A stretch of DNA of 42,481 bases, taken from contig CABRFG010000005.1 of NCBI GenBank assembly GCA_902470095.1, positions 1 through 42,481 of the forward strand, in the 5' to 3' direction. Source of the DNA: an uncultured Collinsella sp. (lineage in GTDB: Bacteria > Actinomycetota > Coriobacteriia > Coriobacteriales > Coriobacteriaceae). Of this stretch, positions 6,760 to 14,483 are shown piece by piece (positions within the stretch are counted from its first letter, which is position 1; each line of letters begins with the position of its first letter). The notes beneath the pieces are model-generated. The model was not told the DNA's origin, searched no databases, and worked only from the letters and a program-made list of their open reading frames with translations. Made by a program: the position numbers and the translations under genes.

Positions 6760-8760
6760 TTATGCGAACTGGCTCAGATAGAGGTCGGCGTAGGCACCCT
6801 CGGCAGCCAGCAGCTCCTTGTGCGTACCCTGTTCGATGATATTGCCGTGATCCATGACCAGGATGAGGTCGGCATCGACAATCGTCGACAGACGGTGCGC
6901 GATCACAAAGCTCGTGCGCCCGCGCATGAGCGCGTCCATGGCGCGGCCGATGGCGAGCTCGGTGCGCGTGTCCACGCTCGACGTCGCCTCATCCAGGATG
7001 AGGATCGCCGGGTTGTTGAGCAGCACGCGCGCGATGGTCAGCAGCTGACGTTGGCCCTGGCTGATGCTCTCGGCATCGTTGGCCACACGCGTGTCGTAGC
7101 CCTGCGGCATAGTGCGCACAAAGAAGTCGACCTGAGCGGCACGCGCGGCCGCGACAATCTCTTCGCGCGTCGCCTCGGGACAGCCATAGGCGATGTTCTC
7201 GGCAATGGTGCCATCGAACAGCCAGGCGTCCTGCAGCACCATGCCAAACTGCTGGCGCAGCTCGCCGCGGTCCATGCGGCTCGTGTCCACACCGTCGAGG
7301 GTAATGCGGCCACCGTCGATCTCGTAGAAGCGCATGAGCAGATTGATGAGCGTGGTCTTACCCGCACCCGTGGTTCCCACCACCGCGATCTTCTGACCCG
7401 GCTCGGCGGTAAACGACACGTCGCGCATAAGCGGCTTGTCGGGCGAATATCCAAAGCGCACATGCTCAAAAGCGACACGGCCCTCCACCTTGCCCGGCAG
7501 CTTGGCGGCGACCGCCGGCAACGGATCGGCCTCCATCTCGGACTCGTCGAGCAGGTCGAACACGCGCTCTGCGCTCGCCAGCGCGCTCTGCAGCGAGTTA
7601 AAGGTAAACGACAGCTGCGTCATGGGCTCGGATGCCTCATAGATAAACTGGAAGAACGCCTGGAACACGCCGACGGTCATATGCCCGGCAACCAGCATGC
7701 TGCAGCCCACCAGCGCGATCACAATCTGCGCCAAGCGGCCGATAAAGCGCACCGCGGGACCGACGGCGTTAATCATAAAGTCGGCCTTGGTGCTCACGCG
7801 CGCCAGCTCCTTCGAAGCCTCGTGTACCTCGGCAGAGCTCTGGCGCTCGCGGTTAAACGCACGGATCACCAGACGGCCCGAGTAGCCTTCCTCGACCGCG
7901 CTCGTAATCTTGGACACCCACTCCTGGCGCTCGCCCGTCACATCGTGTGTGCGGCGCGACACGACCTTCGTCACCAGCAGCGAAAGCGCCGTAAAGAACA
8001 AAAAGACAAGCGTGAGCGGCACGCTAAACACGAACATCACGCTCACGGCGCCCACCACGGTACCGATCGACACCAGAAGCTGCAGCAAGCCGCGCTGCAT
8101 GCTCTCGGACATCTTGTCCAAGTCGTTGGTCGCACGGCTGACGACCTCGCCGGGACGATGCGCGTCAAAGTAGGCAAGCGGCAGACGGTTGAGCTTTTGT
8201 GCGATGCGGTTGCGTAGGCGCAGGTTGAGGCGCTCGGCAACGCTCGACATCAAAAAGCTCTGGAGTGCGTAGAACGAGGCGGCGGCGGTCCAGATCATAA
8301 AGTAAATGAAGATGGTCCTGCCGCAGTTCTCCCAGGTAATGCTGAAGGTAGCGTTGTTGGCAAACGCCAGCTTCATGTGCCCCCACAGCTCATCGATCAC
8401 GCGGGCGCTGTAAGCCGGCGCCGCGGTGTTAAAGATGACATAGAACACGATGCTCGCGAACACGATATAGAAGCGCCAATGGTCGCCGGCGGCCTCGCTC
8501 CACAGGCGGCGCACCGTCGCCCAGGTGTCGCGGGGCGTCTCGTCCTCATCCTCGTCGTCAACGTCGCGCATACGCTCCGCCTCGGCGCGGGCGCGCTCGT
8601 CCTCGGCGCGCTCGTTTTCCTCGTAGAGTGCCTGGCGGCGAGCCTCGCGCTCCGCCGCCTTGGCGGCTTCGTCCAGGCCGGGCGTGGCGCCCGTCTCCTC
8701 AACTGTCTCTGCAACCGCGGCATCCTCGGCGATGGCCTGCTTCTTGAGCTCCTCGGTCAT
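6760..8760 (-). CDS. ABC exporter half-transporter with the canonical ATPase site (heterodimer subunit 2)
   Basis: This 666-aa protein has a charged, acidic N-terminal extension (about 1-80), a six-helix type IV exporter domain, and a nucleotide-binding domain with Walker A GTTGAGKTT (about 462-470), signature ISQGQRQ, Walker B ILILDE with the catalytic glutamate, and the switch histidine in IAHRLS. It pairs with the upstream subunit in the TM287/288 and LmrCD pattern, where this partner supplies the hydrolysing Walker residues. The ATG at 8760 lies one base after the upstream stop and follows GGGAGG by eight bases; the GTG at 8769 overlaps that site. Substrate unknown; a drug or lipid exporter is likely. 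Confidence 0.93.
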   Translation of the reverse strand: MTEELKKQAIAEDAAVAETVEETGATPGLDEAAKAAEREARRQALYEENERAEDERARAEAERMRDVDDEDEDETPRDTWATVRRLWSEAAGDHWRFYIVFASIVFYVIFNTAAPAYSARVIDELWGHMKLAFANNATFSITWENCGRTIFIYFMIWTAAASFYALQSFLMSSVAERLNLRLRNRIAQKLNRLPLAYFDAHRPGEVVSRATNDLDKMSESMQRGLLQLLVSIGTVVGAVSVMFVFSVPLTLVFLFFTALSLLVTKVVSRRTHDVTGERQEWVSKITSAVEEGYSGRLVIRAFNRERQSSAEVHEASKELARVSTKADFMINAVGPAVRFIGRLAQIVIALVGCSMLVAGHMTVGVFQAFFQFIYEASEPMTQLSFTFNSLQSALASAERVFDLLDESEMEADPLPAVAAKLPGKVEGRVAFEHVRFGYSPDKPLMRDVSFTAEPGQKIAVVGTTGAGKTTLINLLMRFYEIDGGRITLDGVDTSRMDRGELRQQFGMVLQDAWLFDGTIAENIAYGCPEATREEIVAAARAAQVDFFVRTMPQGYDTRVANDAESISQGQRQLLTIARVLLNNPAILILDEATSSVDTRTELAIGRAMDALMRGRTSFVIAHRLSTIVDADLILVMDHGNIIEQGTHKELLAAEGAYADLYLSQFA

Positions 8761-8761
8761 G

Positions 8762-10498
8762 CTACTCACCTCCCTTCATCTGCGATTCCGCGATTGCGCG
8801 GTACACCTCGCAGGTTTCCATGAGCTCGTCGTGCGTGCCTAGGCCCACGATCTCGCCGTCTTTGAGCACCACGATCTGATCGGCATGCAAAATAGTCGAG
8901 ATGCGCTGGGCGATGATGAGCACCGCGGCATCGCACGTCTCGTCCTGCAGCGCATGGCGCAGTGCCGCATCGGTCTTAAAGTCCAGGGCCGAAAAACTGT
9001 CGTCGAAGATATATAGATCGGCATGCTTCATGAGTGCGCGGGCAATCGCCAGGCGCTGGCGCTGACCACCCGAGAAGTTCGTGCCGCCCTGGGCCACCGG
9101 CGTATCGAGCCCCTGGGGCTGGTCGAGCACAAAGGTGCTCTGGGCAACCTCCAGCGCATGGAGCATGTCAGCCTCAGTCGCGTCTTCGTTGCCAAAGCGC
9201 AGGTTGCTCGCCACCGTACCCGAGAACAGCCATGCCTTCTGCGGCACATAGGCGATACGCCCGCGGATGTCGTCTTGCGAAAGGTCGCGCAGATCGATGC
9301 CATTCAGGCGAATGGCGCCCTTCGTGGCATCGTGGAAGCGAAGCAAGAGCTTGGCCACCGTCGACTTGCCCGAACCCGTCGAGCCTACAATCGCCGTGGT
9401 CTGGCCACGGCGACAGGCAAAGCTCAGGTCGCACAGGGTATCCTCGTCGGCATCGTCAAAACGGAACGACATGTGGTCGAACACGGCCACCGCGTCGGCA
9501 CCGTCAACAGACTCCGCCGCGCACGTGTCCAGCGTGCGCTTGCCGTCCACGATGCTCGGCTCAATCTCCAACACCTGCTGCGCACGGTTCAGGCATGCGG
9601 CGGCGCGTGGGAGCGTCAGAATCACCATCTGCGCCGTCATCACAAAGAACAGGATCAGGATCGCGTACTCCAGCACGGCCGAGATGCTACCGATTTGCAT
9701 GGCGTGGACGCCCACGCGGTTGCCGCCCACCCACAGCACCGCCACCTCGGCGATATTCATCAAAAAGAAGCTGGAGCTGTCGAGACCCACAAACAGGTGG
9801 TTGACCTTGATGGCATTGGCCGCGTAATCGCTAAACACCTCGTCCAGGCGCTGCTCCTCGTGGCGCTCCTTGTTAAATGCGCGGATGACGCGCACGCCCA
9901 CGATATTCTCGCGCAGCACCACGTTCATGCGGTCGATAAAGCTCTGCAGGCGCATAAAGATCGGCGCGGCGTTGGCAACGGTAAAGACCGCCGCCACCAG
10001 CACGATCGCAACCACCACGCCCAGCAGCGTGCCCATGGCGGGATCGATGAACCAAGCAAAAATGATGCCTGCCACGGCCAAGAACGGCACCGGCAGCACC
10101 AGCTGAATCGTCTGAAGGACAGCTTGCTGAATCACGTTGATGTCGTTGAGCGAGCGCGTGATCATCGAACCCGTGCCAAAGCGCTCAAAGTCGCTGGCAG
10201 CGAGCTCGAGCGACTTGTCGTACACGGCATTGCGGATATCGCAGGCCACGTTGGCGGCCAGGCGCGCCGAAAGATAGCAGCCCAACACCGTGCCGCCGCT
10301 GGCCATGCCGGTCGCGATGAGCATGTACAGGCCGTTGCGTAAAATATAGTCGACATCGCCCGTGGTAATACCGGTGTTGACCATGTTCGCCAGCATCGTG
10401 GGAACCAACAGCGTACCGACGTTATCTATCAGCACCGCAAACAGCGTCACCGCAATCAGACCGCGGTACGGCCTCATAAACCTCATTAAGAGTCGCAT
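8762..10498 (-). CDS. ABC exporter half-transporter with a degenerate ATPase site (heterodimer subunit 1)
   Basis: The 578-aa product has six membrane helices and a nucleotide-binding domain with Walker A GSTGSGKST (372-380) and a canonical signature FSGGQRQ (475-481). After Walker B the catalytic glutamate is replaced by aspartate (LYIFDD, D500), and the switch histidine is glutamine (IAQRIS, Q531). These changes define the non-hydrolysing site of heterodimeric exporters such as TM287/288, complemented by the downstream subunit. The gene overlaps the end of the marR gene by 13 bases, and its ATG at 10498 follows GAGGGG. Regulator and both subunits are therefore probably cotranscribed. Confidence 0.93.
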   Translation of the reverse strand: MRLLMRFMRPYRGLIAVTLFAVLIDNVGTLLVPTMLANMVNTGITTGDVDYILRNGLYMLIATGMASGGTVLGCYLSARLAANVACDIRNAVYDKSLELAASDFERFGTGSMITRSLNDINVIQQAVLQTIQLVLPVPFLAVAGIIFAWFIDPAMGTLLGVVVAIVLVAAVFTVANAAPIFMRLQSFIDRMNVVLRENIVGVRVIRAFNKERHEEQRLDEVFSDYAANAIKVNHLFVGLDSSSFFLMNIAEVAVLWVGGNRVGVHAMQIGSISAVLEYAILILFFVMTAQMVILTLPRAAACLNRAQQVLEIEPSIVDGKRTLDTCAAESVDGADAVAVFDHMSFRFDDADEDTLCDLSFACRRGQTTAIVGSTGSGKSTVAKLLLRFHDATKGAIRLNGIDLRDLSQDDIRGRIAYVPQKAWLFSGTVASNLRFGNEDATEADMLHALEVAQSTFVLDQPQGLDTPVAQGGTNFSGGQRQRLAIARALMKHADLYIFDDSFSALDFKTDAALRHALQDETCDAAVLIIAQRISTILHADQIVVLKDGEIVGLGTHDELMETCEVYRAIAESQMKGGE

Positions 10499-10986
10499 GT
10501 GTCCCCCTCGCCCTTATCGTCAGCCTCGTTCTCGGCGGCTATCTGCTGTTTAAACGCCTCGCACTCTTCGTTAAGAACATGGGAGAACTTACCGACCAAG
10601 CGCATGATCTCGCGCTGTTCCCACGGCTCGAGCGCCTCGAATGCCTGTTGCTCGGCTTTTTGCGCCGGCAACGCGTAGCGCTTGGCAAACCGCACGCCTT
10701 CTTCGGTCAGTCGTACAACCTTGTTTTTACGACTGCCCTCGGCAAACTCCAACGTCGCAAGCCCTCGCGCCCTAAGCGTTTTAATCGCCGAATTGATGGT
10801 CTGTTTGCTGTAGAACCATTCACTCGTCAGCCGACTCACGGCAACGCTTCCGCCCGCTGCACTCGTGTCGACGAGCATCCAGTAGGCGCAGTCCGAAAGA
10901 CCGCAGGTGCGTGCGAACTCCGAATAGATACGGTCAAGCCCGTTGAGCATCCGGTCGAAATCGACCAGGCTAACTGCACTATTCAT
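10486..10986 (-). CDS. MarR family regulator of the ABC exporter operon
   Basis: The 166-aa product is a winged-helix MarR-type protein: VSRLTSEWFYSKQTINSAIKTLRARGLATLEFAEGSRKNKVVRLTEEG forms the recognition helix and wing at about residues 50-100. Flanking helices should form the dimer. Its 3' end overlaps the exporter gene. I prefer the ATG at 10986 with GGTGGGAG just upstream; the ATG at 10998 has no ribosome site. Direct repeats over its promoter suggest it represses its own operon, with an exporter substrate as inducer (inference). Confidence 0.9.
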   Translation of the reverse strand: MNSAVSLVDFDRMLNGLDRIYSEFARTCGLSDCAYWMLVDTSAAGGSVAVSRLTSEWFYSKQTINSAIKTLRARGLATLEFAEGSRKNKVVRLTEEGVRFAKRYALPAQKAEQQAFEALEPWEQREIMRLVGKFSHVLNEECEAFKQQIAAENEADDKGEGDTCDS

Positions 10987-11004
10987 CTCTCCCACCATTC
11001 GATT

Positions 11005-11061
11005 GTCCGAGTTTTGACCAATTTATATCTCTACATTAGTCCGAGTTTTGACTATCGTCAA
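11005..11061 (-). promoter_or_regulatory. marR-exporter promoter with tandem operator
   Basis: On the minus strand a -35 TTGACG (11056-11061) and -10 TAATGT (11033-11038) are 17 bases apart. The 14-base sequence GTCCGAGTTTTGAC occurs twice (11005-11018 and 11039-11052), with starts 34 bases apart. One copy fills the -35/-10 spacer and the other lies just downstream of the start site. The spacer copy also belongs to a palindrome TTGAC-TATC-GTCAA (11048-11061). Confidence 0.75.
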
Positions 11062-11103
11062 TAAGCTCGTTGCTTATGGTCGGCTCCACATAAGCATATC
11101 GAC

Positions 11104-11139
11104 AAAAAAGACCGCCGGCGCGGGGGCGGCGCCGGCGGT
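11104..11139 (-). terminator. Terminator of the 96-aa gene
   Basis: An 11-bp GC stem ACCGCCGGCGC/GCGCCGGCGGT is followed on the minus strand by CTTTTTTG. This is a textbook intrinsic terminator 27 bases beyond the stop codon. Confidence 0.92.
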
Positions 11140-11165
11140 TGCGAGAGAATATCGATTGTTGGCTG

Positions 11166-11456
11166 TTAAGCAGCGACGGCCTCGTAGACCGTGGCGCCCG
11201 AGAAGCTGTCGTGCAGGCTCTTGCCGCAGATCCACGGCAGTTCGACGACCTCGCAAACCGTGTTGACCAGCTCGGAGCAGTCAGTAAAGTGGCCCTTATC
11301 GTTGAGGGCCTCGCAATCCTGAACACGCCAATAGCCATCGGTGTGCGTGATGTAGTACTCGTGATCGTTAATCGACACAAAAGCGCGCGTCTTGGAACGC
11401 AGCAGCTTCAGAAATCCTTCGAAGTCGGTCTCGACGACATCTCCAGCCTGGAACAT
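11166..11456 (-). CDS. Small hypothetical protein (96 aa)
   Basis: I do not recognise this family. The soluble, acidic product carries FVSINDHEYYITHTDGYWRVQDCEAL, which looks like a short beta-rich region, and four cysteines, all after residue 45. There is no signal peptide or membrane segment. An AGGAGG eight bases before the ATG and a dedicated strong terminator show it is a real, single-gene transcription unit. It is divergent from the nitroreductase. Confidence 0.8.
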   Translation of the reverse strand: MFQAGDVVETDFEGFLKLLRSKTRAFVSINDHEYYITHTDGYWRVQDCEALNDKGHFTDCSELVNTVCEVVELPWICGKSLHDSFSGATVYEAVAA

Positions 11457-11747
11457 GATGTTACCTCCTGGCCCGGCGCCACCATGGCGCGTTGATAAAC
11501 GTTGGTACTCCTTTAGTAAAACCTTTATCAGAGCTTATGCGCGCATCATTTAGGCAAGTGGTAAAAAACCGCAGGGTAGACGGGATAAAACGTTTAACCA
11601 TCTCACCGGTTTGTCACATTCTGGCTGAAGTTTTATGCAAACCAACTTTTCCACTTGGTAGCTTGCGTTGTTTGGGGCCGACTACGCGATTACGGTTTTG
11701 GTTCGGCGGGTAAGAACGAGGCATCGAAACCAACGTCAGGAGGACCC

Positions 11748-12269
11748 ATGGAGACCATCGAAGCGCTCATCCATCGCCGTAGCTGCCGTAACTACAGCGA
11801 TCGCCCCGTAGAGGCAGAAAAACTCGCACGCATTATCGAGGCCGGCCAGTATGCGCCCAGCGGCATGGGCCGCCAGCCGGTGACGTTTGTCGCCGTAACC
11901 GACCCCGCGACCGTCGAGCGCCTCTCGCAGCTCAATGCGCAAGTCATGGGCAGCAACGGCGACCCCTTCTACGGTGCCAAAACGGTTGTGGTGGTACTGG
12001 TCGACCGCAGCGTGCCCACGCATCTCGAAGACGGTTCGCTCGCCATGGGCAACCTGCTCAATGCTGCCTATGCGCTGGGCGTCGATTCGTGCTGGATTCA
12101 TCGCACCCACGAGGTTTTCGATTCGCCCGATGGTCTCGAACTGCTGGCCAGCTGGGGTCTGCCCGCCGACGGAAGCCTGCGCGGCGTCGGCAACTGCATT
12201 CTTGGCTATGCCGAGGGCACGCTTCCCGAGGCCAAGCCTCGCCGCGACAACGTGGTGTACGTCAGGTAA
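11748..12269 (+). CDS. Nitroreductase family FMN-dependent oxidoreductase
   Basis: The 173-aa product begins METIEALIHRRSCRNYSDRPV, the FMN-binding start of the nitroreductase family, followed by AGQYAPSGMGRQPVTFVAV and the late motif LGYAEGTLPEAKPR. Such enzymes reduce nitro compounds, quinones or flavins with NAD(P)H; the substrate cannot be read from sequence. The ATG at 11748 follows AGGAGG by five bases. The gene is short for the family but has both conserved ends. A family 2 hairpin follows the stop codon directly. Confidence 0.92.
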   Translation: METIEALIHRRSCRNYSDRPVEAEKLARIIEAGQYAPSGMGRQPVTFVAVTDPATVERLSQLNAQVMGSNGDPFYGAKTVVVVLVDRSVPTHLEDGSLAMGNLLNAAYALGVDSCWIHRTHEVFDSPDGLELLASWGLPADGSLRGVGNCILGYAEGTLPEAKPRRDNVVYVR

Positions 12270-12274
12270 TTAGT

Positions 12275-12298
12275 TCCGCCGTTCTACCGAACGGCGGA
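12275..12298 (+). repeat. Stop-codon-proximal GC hairpin, copy 1
   Basis: The perfect 10-bp stem TCCGCCGTTC/GAACGGCGGA with loop TACC begins five bases after the nitroreductase TAA. An almost identical hairpin follows glmS (16668-16691). There is no T tract, so it may be a processing or stabilising hairpin rather than a simple terminator. Confidence 0.75.
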
Positions 12299-12308
12299 CC
12301 CGCTGAAA

Positions 12309-12327
12309 GGCCCCGTCCCAAATTTGC
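12309..12327 (-). repeat. Short dispersed repeat, second copy
   Basis: This stretch is the reverse complement of 10-28 at 18 of 19 positions. It lies between the nitroreductase hairpin and the 3' end of the membrane protein gene. Confidence 0.5.
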
Positions 12328-12342
12328 TGCCCCACTCGCAAC

Positions 12343-12918
12343 TTATCTTGCCGATGGAGTTGTTGCCGTTTCGCTCGTCTGACTCGCATCGGCGTCGTCG
12401 CTTTGCCCGCCTTCGTCCTTTTGAGCATCGGCAATGGTGGCAGCAGCTGCGACCATACCGCGCTGGGGCGCGACGCCCGTCTGGGCCTGAGCGCCCTCGA
12501 CAACTTCTATGCCTGCATGCGCAAGTTCGGGCGATTTGAGCATCGCGCCCAGACTCGCGCCGCCACCTACATAGCCAAGCGTCGCGAGCGCGATGACGAT
12601 TATCGCGGCAACGACCACGATCGGCACGTAACGATGCCAGCCTGCAGGATTGAGGCCGCTACGGCGGGCAGCACCGCGGCTAATATAGCCAAGCGTGCCA
12701 TCGTGCTTGAGCTTTGAACCCACCACACGCCTTCGCCCCCGCAACGAGGACTCGGCCTGCATGGCCAAGCGAGCGCTTGCCGAAGGATAGCCATATTTTG
12801 TGCGCTTGAACGAGCCGTCGAACCCCGAGGCACTTTTACCCCACGTCCGCGAAGTCGTACGTCGGTTGACCGGCGCCGCACTTCGTTTTGTTCGGTTCGT
12901 TTTTGAAGTCTCCGCCAT
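12343..12918 (-). CDS. Single-pass membrane protein of unknown function (191 aa)
   Basis: I do not recognise the family. Residues 1-95 are very basic and serine/arginine rich, which should be cytoplasmic. One hydrophobic segment (VPIVVVAAIIVIALATLGYV, about 97-116) is followed by an alanine-rich, acidic tail that would be outside. The ATG at 12918 is preceded closely by GGGGGAG; a GTG-initiated extension to 12972 lacks support. The gene follows the Fis-type regulator on the same strand with an 83-base gap, so the two may be cotranscribed. Confidence 0.75.
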   Translation of the reverse strand: MAETSKTNRTKRSAAPVNRRTTSRTWGKSASGFDGSFKRTKYGYPSASARLAMQAESSLRGRRRVVGSKLKHDGTLGYISRGAARRSGLNPAGWHRYVPIVVVAAIIVIALATLGYVGGGASLGAMLKSPELAHAGIEVVEGAQAQTGVAPQRGMVAAAATIADAQKDEGGQSDDADASQTSETATTPSAR

Positions 12919-13001
12919 ACTCCCCCGCACGTCGTAACACAATCGAAACAGTACTGCTTTGGACTGTATCACACGCGCCGCTCGTGGTCACGGCGCCTCG
13001 C

Positions 13002-14219
13002 TCAGCGGTCGTTGTCCTTCAGCAGGCGCCATAAAGTCGTGCGACTTATACCGAGTACCTCTGCCGCACGAGTCCGGTTGCCGTGAAGATGCTGCAGGAC
13101 CAACCGTGCGATATCACGCTCGGTATCGGCCAGGGGACGCAAGATATACAAATCGCTTTCGAGCGTCGGGGCGCCAAAAGTCGCGGTCTTGATAACGTCC
13201 TCCTGGGCAAGCACCTCTTTCGCCACGGCACGCTCCACCGTACCCGCCCCTACTAATATATAGAGTCGTTCCGAGACTTCGCGCAGCTGCAGGTAATTGC
13301 GGGGCCAACGGTACGCATCGAGCGTCTCTACCGCAGCGGGCGACAAGGCAGGCGTTGCCGTTTCAAACATATCTGCCAGATACTTCAAATAGCCCGTAAT
13401 TTTATGCGACACGCCGCCCTGCTCGGCAAGCGCCGGCGCCACGCTCACGGCGCAGGCCAGACGTTCGGTCACAAAGGCAGCCTGGTCGCTTTCGCCGCCG
13501 CCCGGCATATCGTTTGCCGTCAACACCACATGGCAACGAGTTGCGAGCGCCGTGTCGATCATTGCGGACACGAGCTCGCGCAGGCGCTGGGGCCCAACGG
13601 CATGCCAGCCGCCCATGCAAAGCGTCAGCCCCGTTTGGAATAGCGGCGATTCGGAACTTTTGAGCAGATGGCGCCAGCCGCGATCCGTAAGCTCATCGAG
13701 CGCAATGGACACAAAGGGCTGATCGGCATAGGGTCCATCCAGGTACAGGTGCTTTGCAATCTGATCCTGCCCCGCGCCCAGTTCACCCTCGAGCATAAGG
13801 GGCACCCCGCGTGCGTAACTCTCCCGTACGGGGGCAGCGACCGCTGCCGCGTCTTCGACGATGCCGTACGTGCTCGACTCGTAGCGAGCCTCGACTTCGT
13901 CGGCATTAAGCCACTCGATGCCCGCATGCGTCGCAGCGGCGCGCACCTCATGCGCCACAACCACCCAAAGCGCTCCGCGCTCCTTGGCCGTCGGGCGCAC
14001 CGTCAAGCTCAACCGCACGCCCTCGTGGCCCATCACCAGGCGCGCCCCATCACCCACGCGAGCGAGACGCTCGGAAACAAAAGCGGCGACATTCCGCTCG
14101 AGCGCAGCGTCACTCATAGTCGAAATCACAACGCCACCGCGCCCGTCGATTGCCAGCGCCGATGCTCCGGCCGCGGACAATGCCTCAATCAGAATCTGCA
14201 GCTTGGCATCGCTGTCCAT
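13002..14219 (-). CDS. Fis-type regulator with a degenerate sigma54-activator AAA+ domain
   Basis: The 405-aa product ends in a Fis helix-turn-helix (about 378-402: GNRTRAAEVLGISRTTLWRLLK). The middle aligns by eye with sigma54 activators but is worn down: the Walker A lysine is glutamine (GELGAGQDQ, about 145-153), the GTLFLDEI Walker B becomes LTLCMGGW, and no GAFTGA loop is seen. It therefore should neither hydrolyse ATP nor contact sigma54; actinobacteria generally lack sigma54. The N-terminal 130 residues may be a sensor. The start is uncertain: ATGs at 14219, 14231 and 14249 are possible; 14219 has GGGG eight bases upstream. Confidence 0.82.
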   Translation of the reverse strand: MDSDAKLQILIEALSAAGASALAIDGRGGVVISTMSDAALERNVAAFVSERLARVGDGARLVMGHEGVRLSLTVRPTAKERGALWVVVAHEVRAAATHAGIEWLNADEVEARYESSTYGIVEDAAAVAAPVRESYARGVPLMLEGELGAGQDQIAKHLYLDGPYADQPFVSIALDELTDRGWRHLLKSSESPLFQTGLTLCMGGWHAVGPQRLRELVSAMIDTALATRCHVVLTANDMPGGGESDQAAFVTERLACAVSVAPALAEQGGVSHKITGYLKYLADMFETATPALSPAAVETLDAYRWPRNYLQLREVSERLYILVGAGTVERAVAKEVLAQEDVIKTATFGAPTLESDLYILRPLADTERDIARLVLQHLHGNRTRAAEVLGISRTTLWRLLKDNDR

Positions 14220-14267
14220 GGTTCGCCCCATCTCCAGCCGCGGTCCCATCTGGGCCCCGGCATCTCA

Positions 14268-14305
14268 AGTGTTTCAAAATTGAACGATAATGTTCACCAA
14301 ACACT
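14268..14305. promoter_or_regulatory. Nested inverted repeats upstream of the Fis-type regulator
   Basis: AGTGTTT (14268-14274) pairs with AAACACT (14299-14305), and inside it TGAAC-N6-GTTCA spans 14281-14296. It lies about 50 bases upstream of the regulator start and is a candidate operator. The two symmetries are two bases out of register. Confidence 0.4.
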
Positions 14306-14366
14306 ATAGGGCCTGGGGTGCCTTCTTGCGAATATATGAATTGCCCCGCATCGCCATCCTGGCGGG

Positions 14367-14431
14367 GCGATAAGAGCTCTTCGGGACCTATCAACCTGCG
14401 GACAAGCCATACCCGCAAGAGCTCCTATCGC
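14367..14431 (-). other. Candidate structured RNA or complex terminator beyond yeiH
   Basis: Arms 14367-14385 and 14412-14431 form a near-perfect 19-20 bp helix (about two mismatches or bulges), closing a region with an internal GCGG/CCGC stem. A second stem, GCCCCGC/GCGGGGC-like, lies at 14343-14368. It follows the YeiH gene and no open reading frame explains it. It could be a 3' UTR structure, a terminator or a small RNA. Confidence 0.45.
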
Positions 14432-14483
14432 TCCACCGCGAGGATGCGCTCGCCAGCACGCAGCACGCAAATAAGCTACTTCT

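Noticed and set aside
6736..8217. 493-codon plus-strand frame opposite the ABC exporter
   Set aside because: Antisense shadow without a ribosome site; composition is typical of reverse-frame GC-rich sequence.
14367..14431. 4.5S/SRP RNA
   Set aside because: The characteristic GGAAGGAAGCAGCC-type loop sequences are absent.
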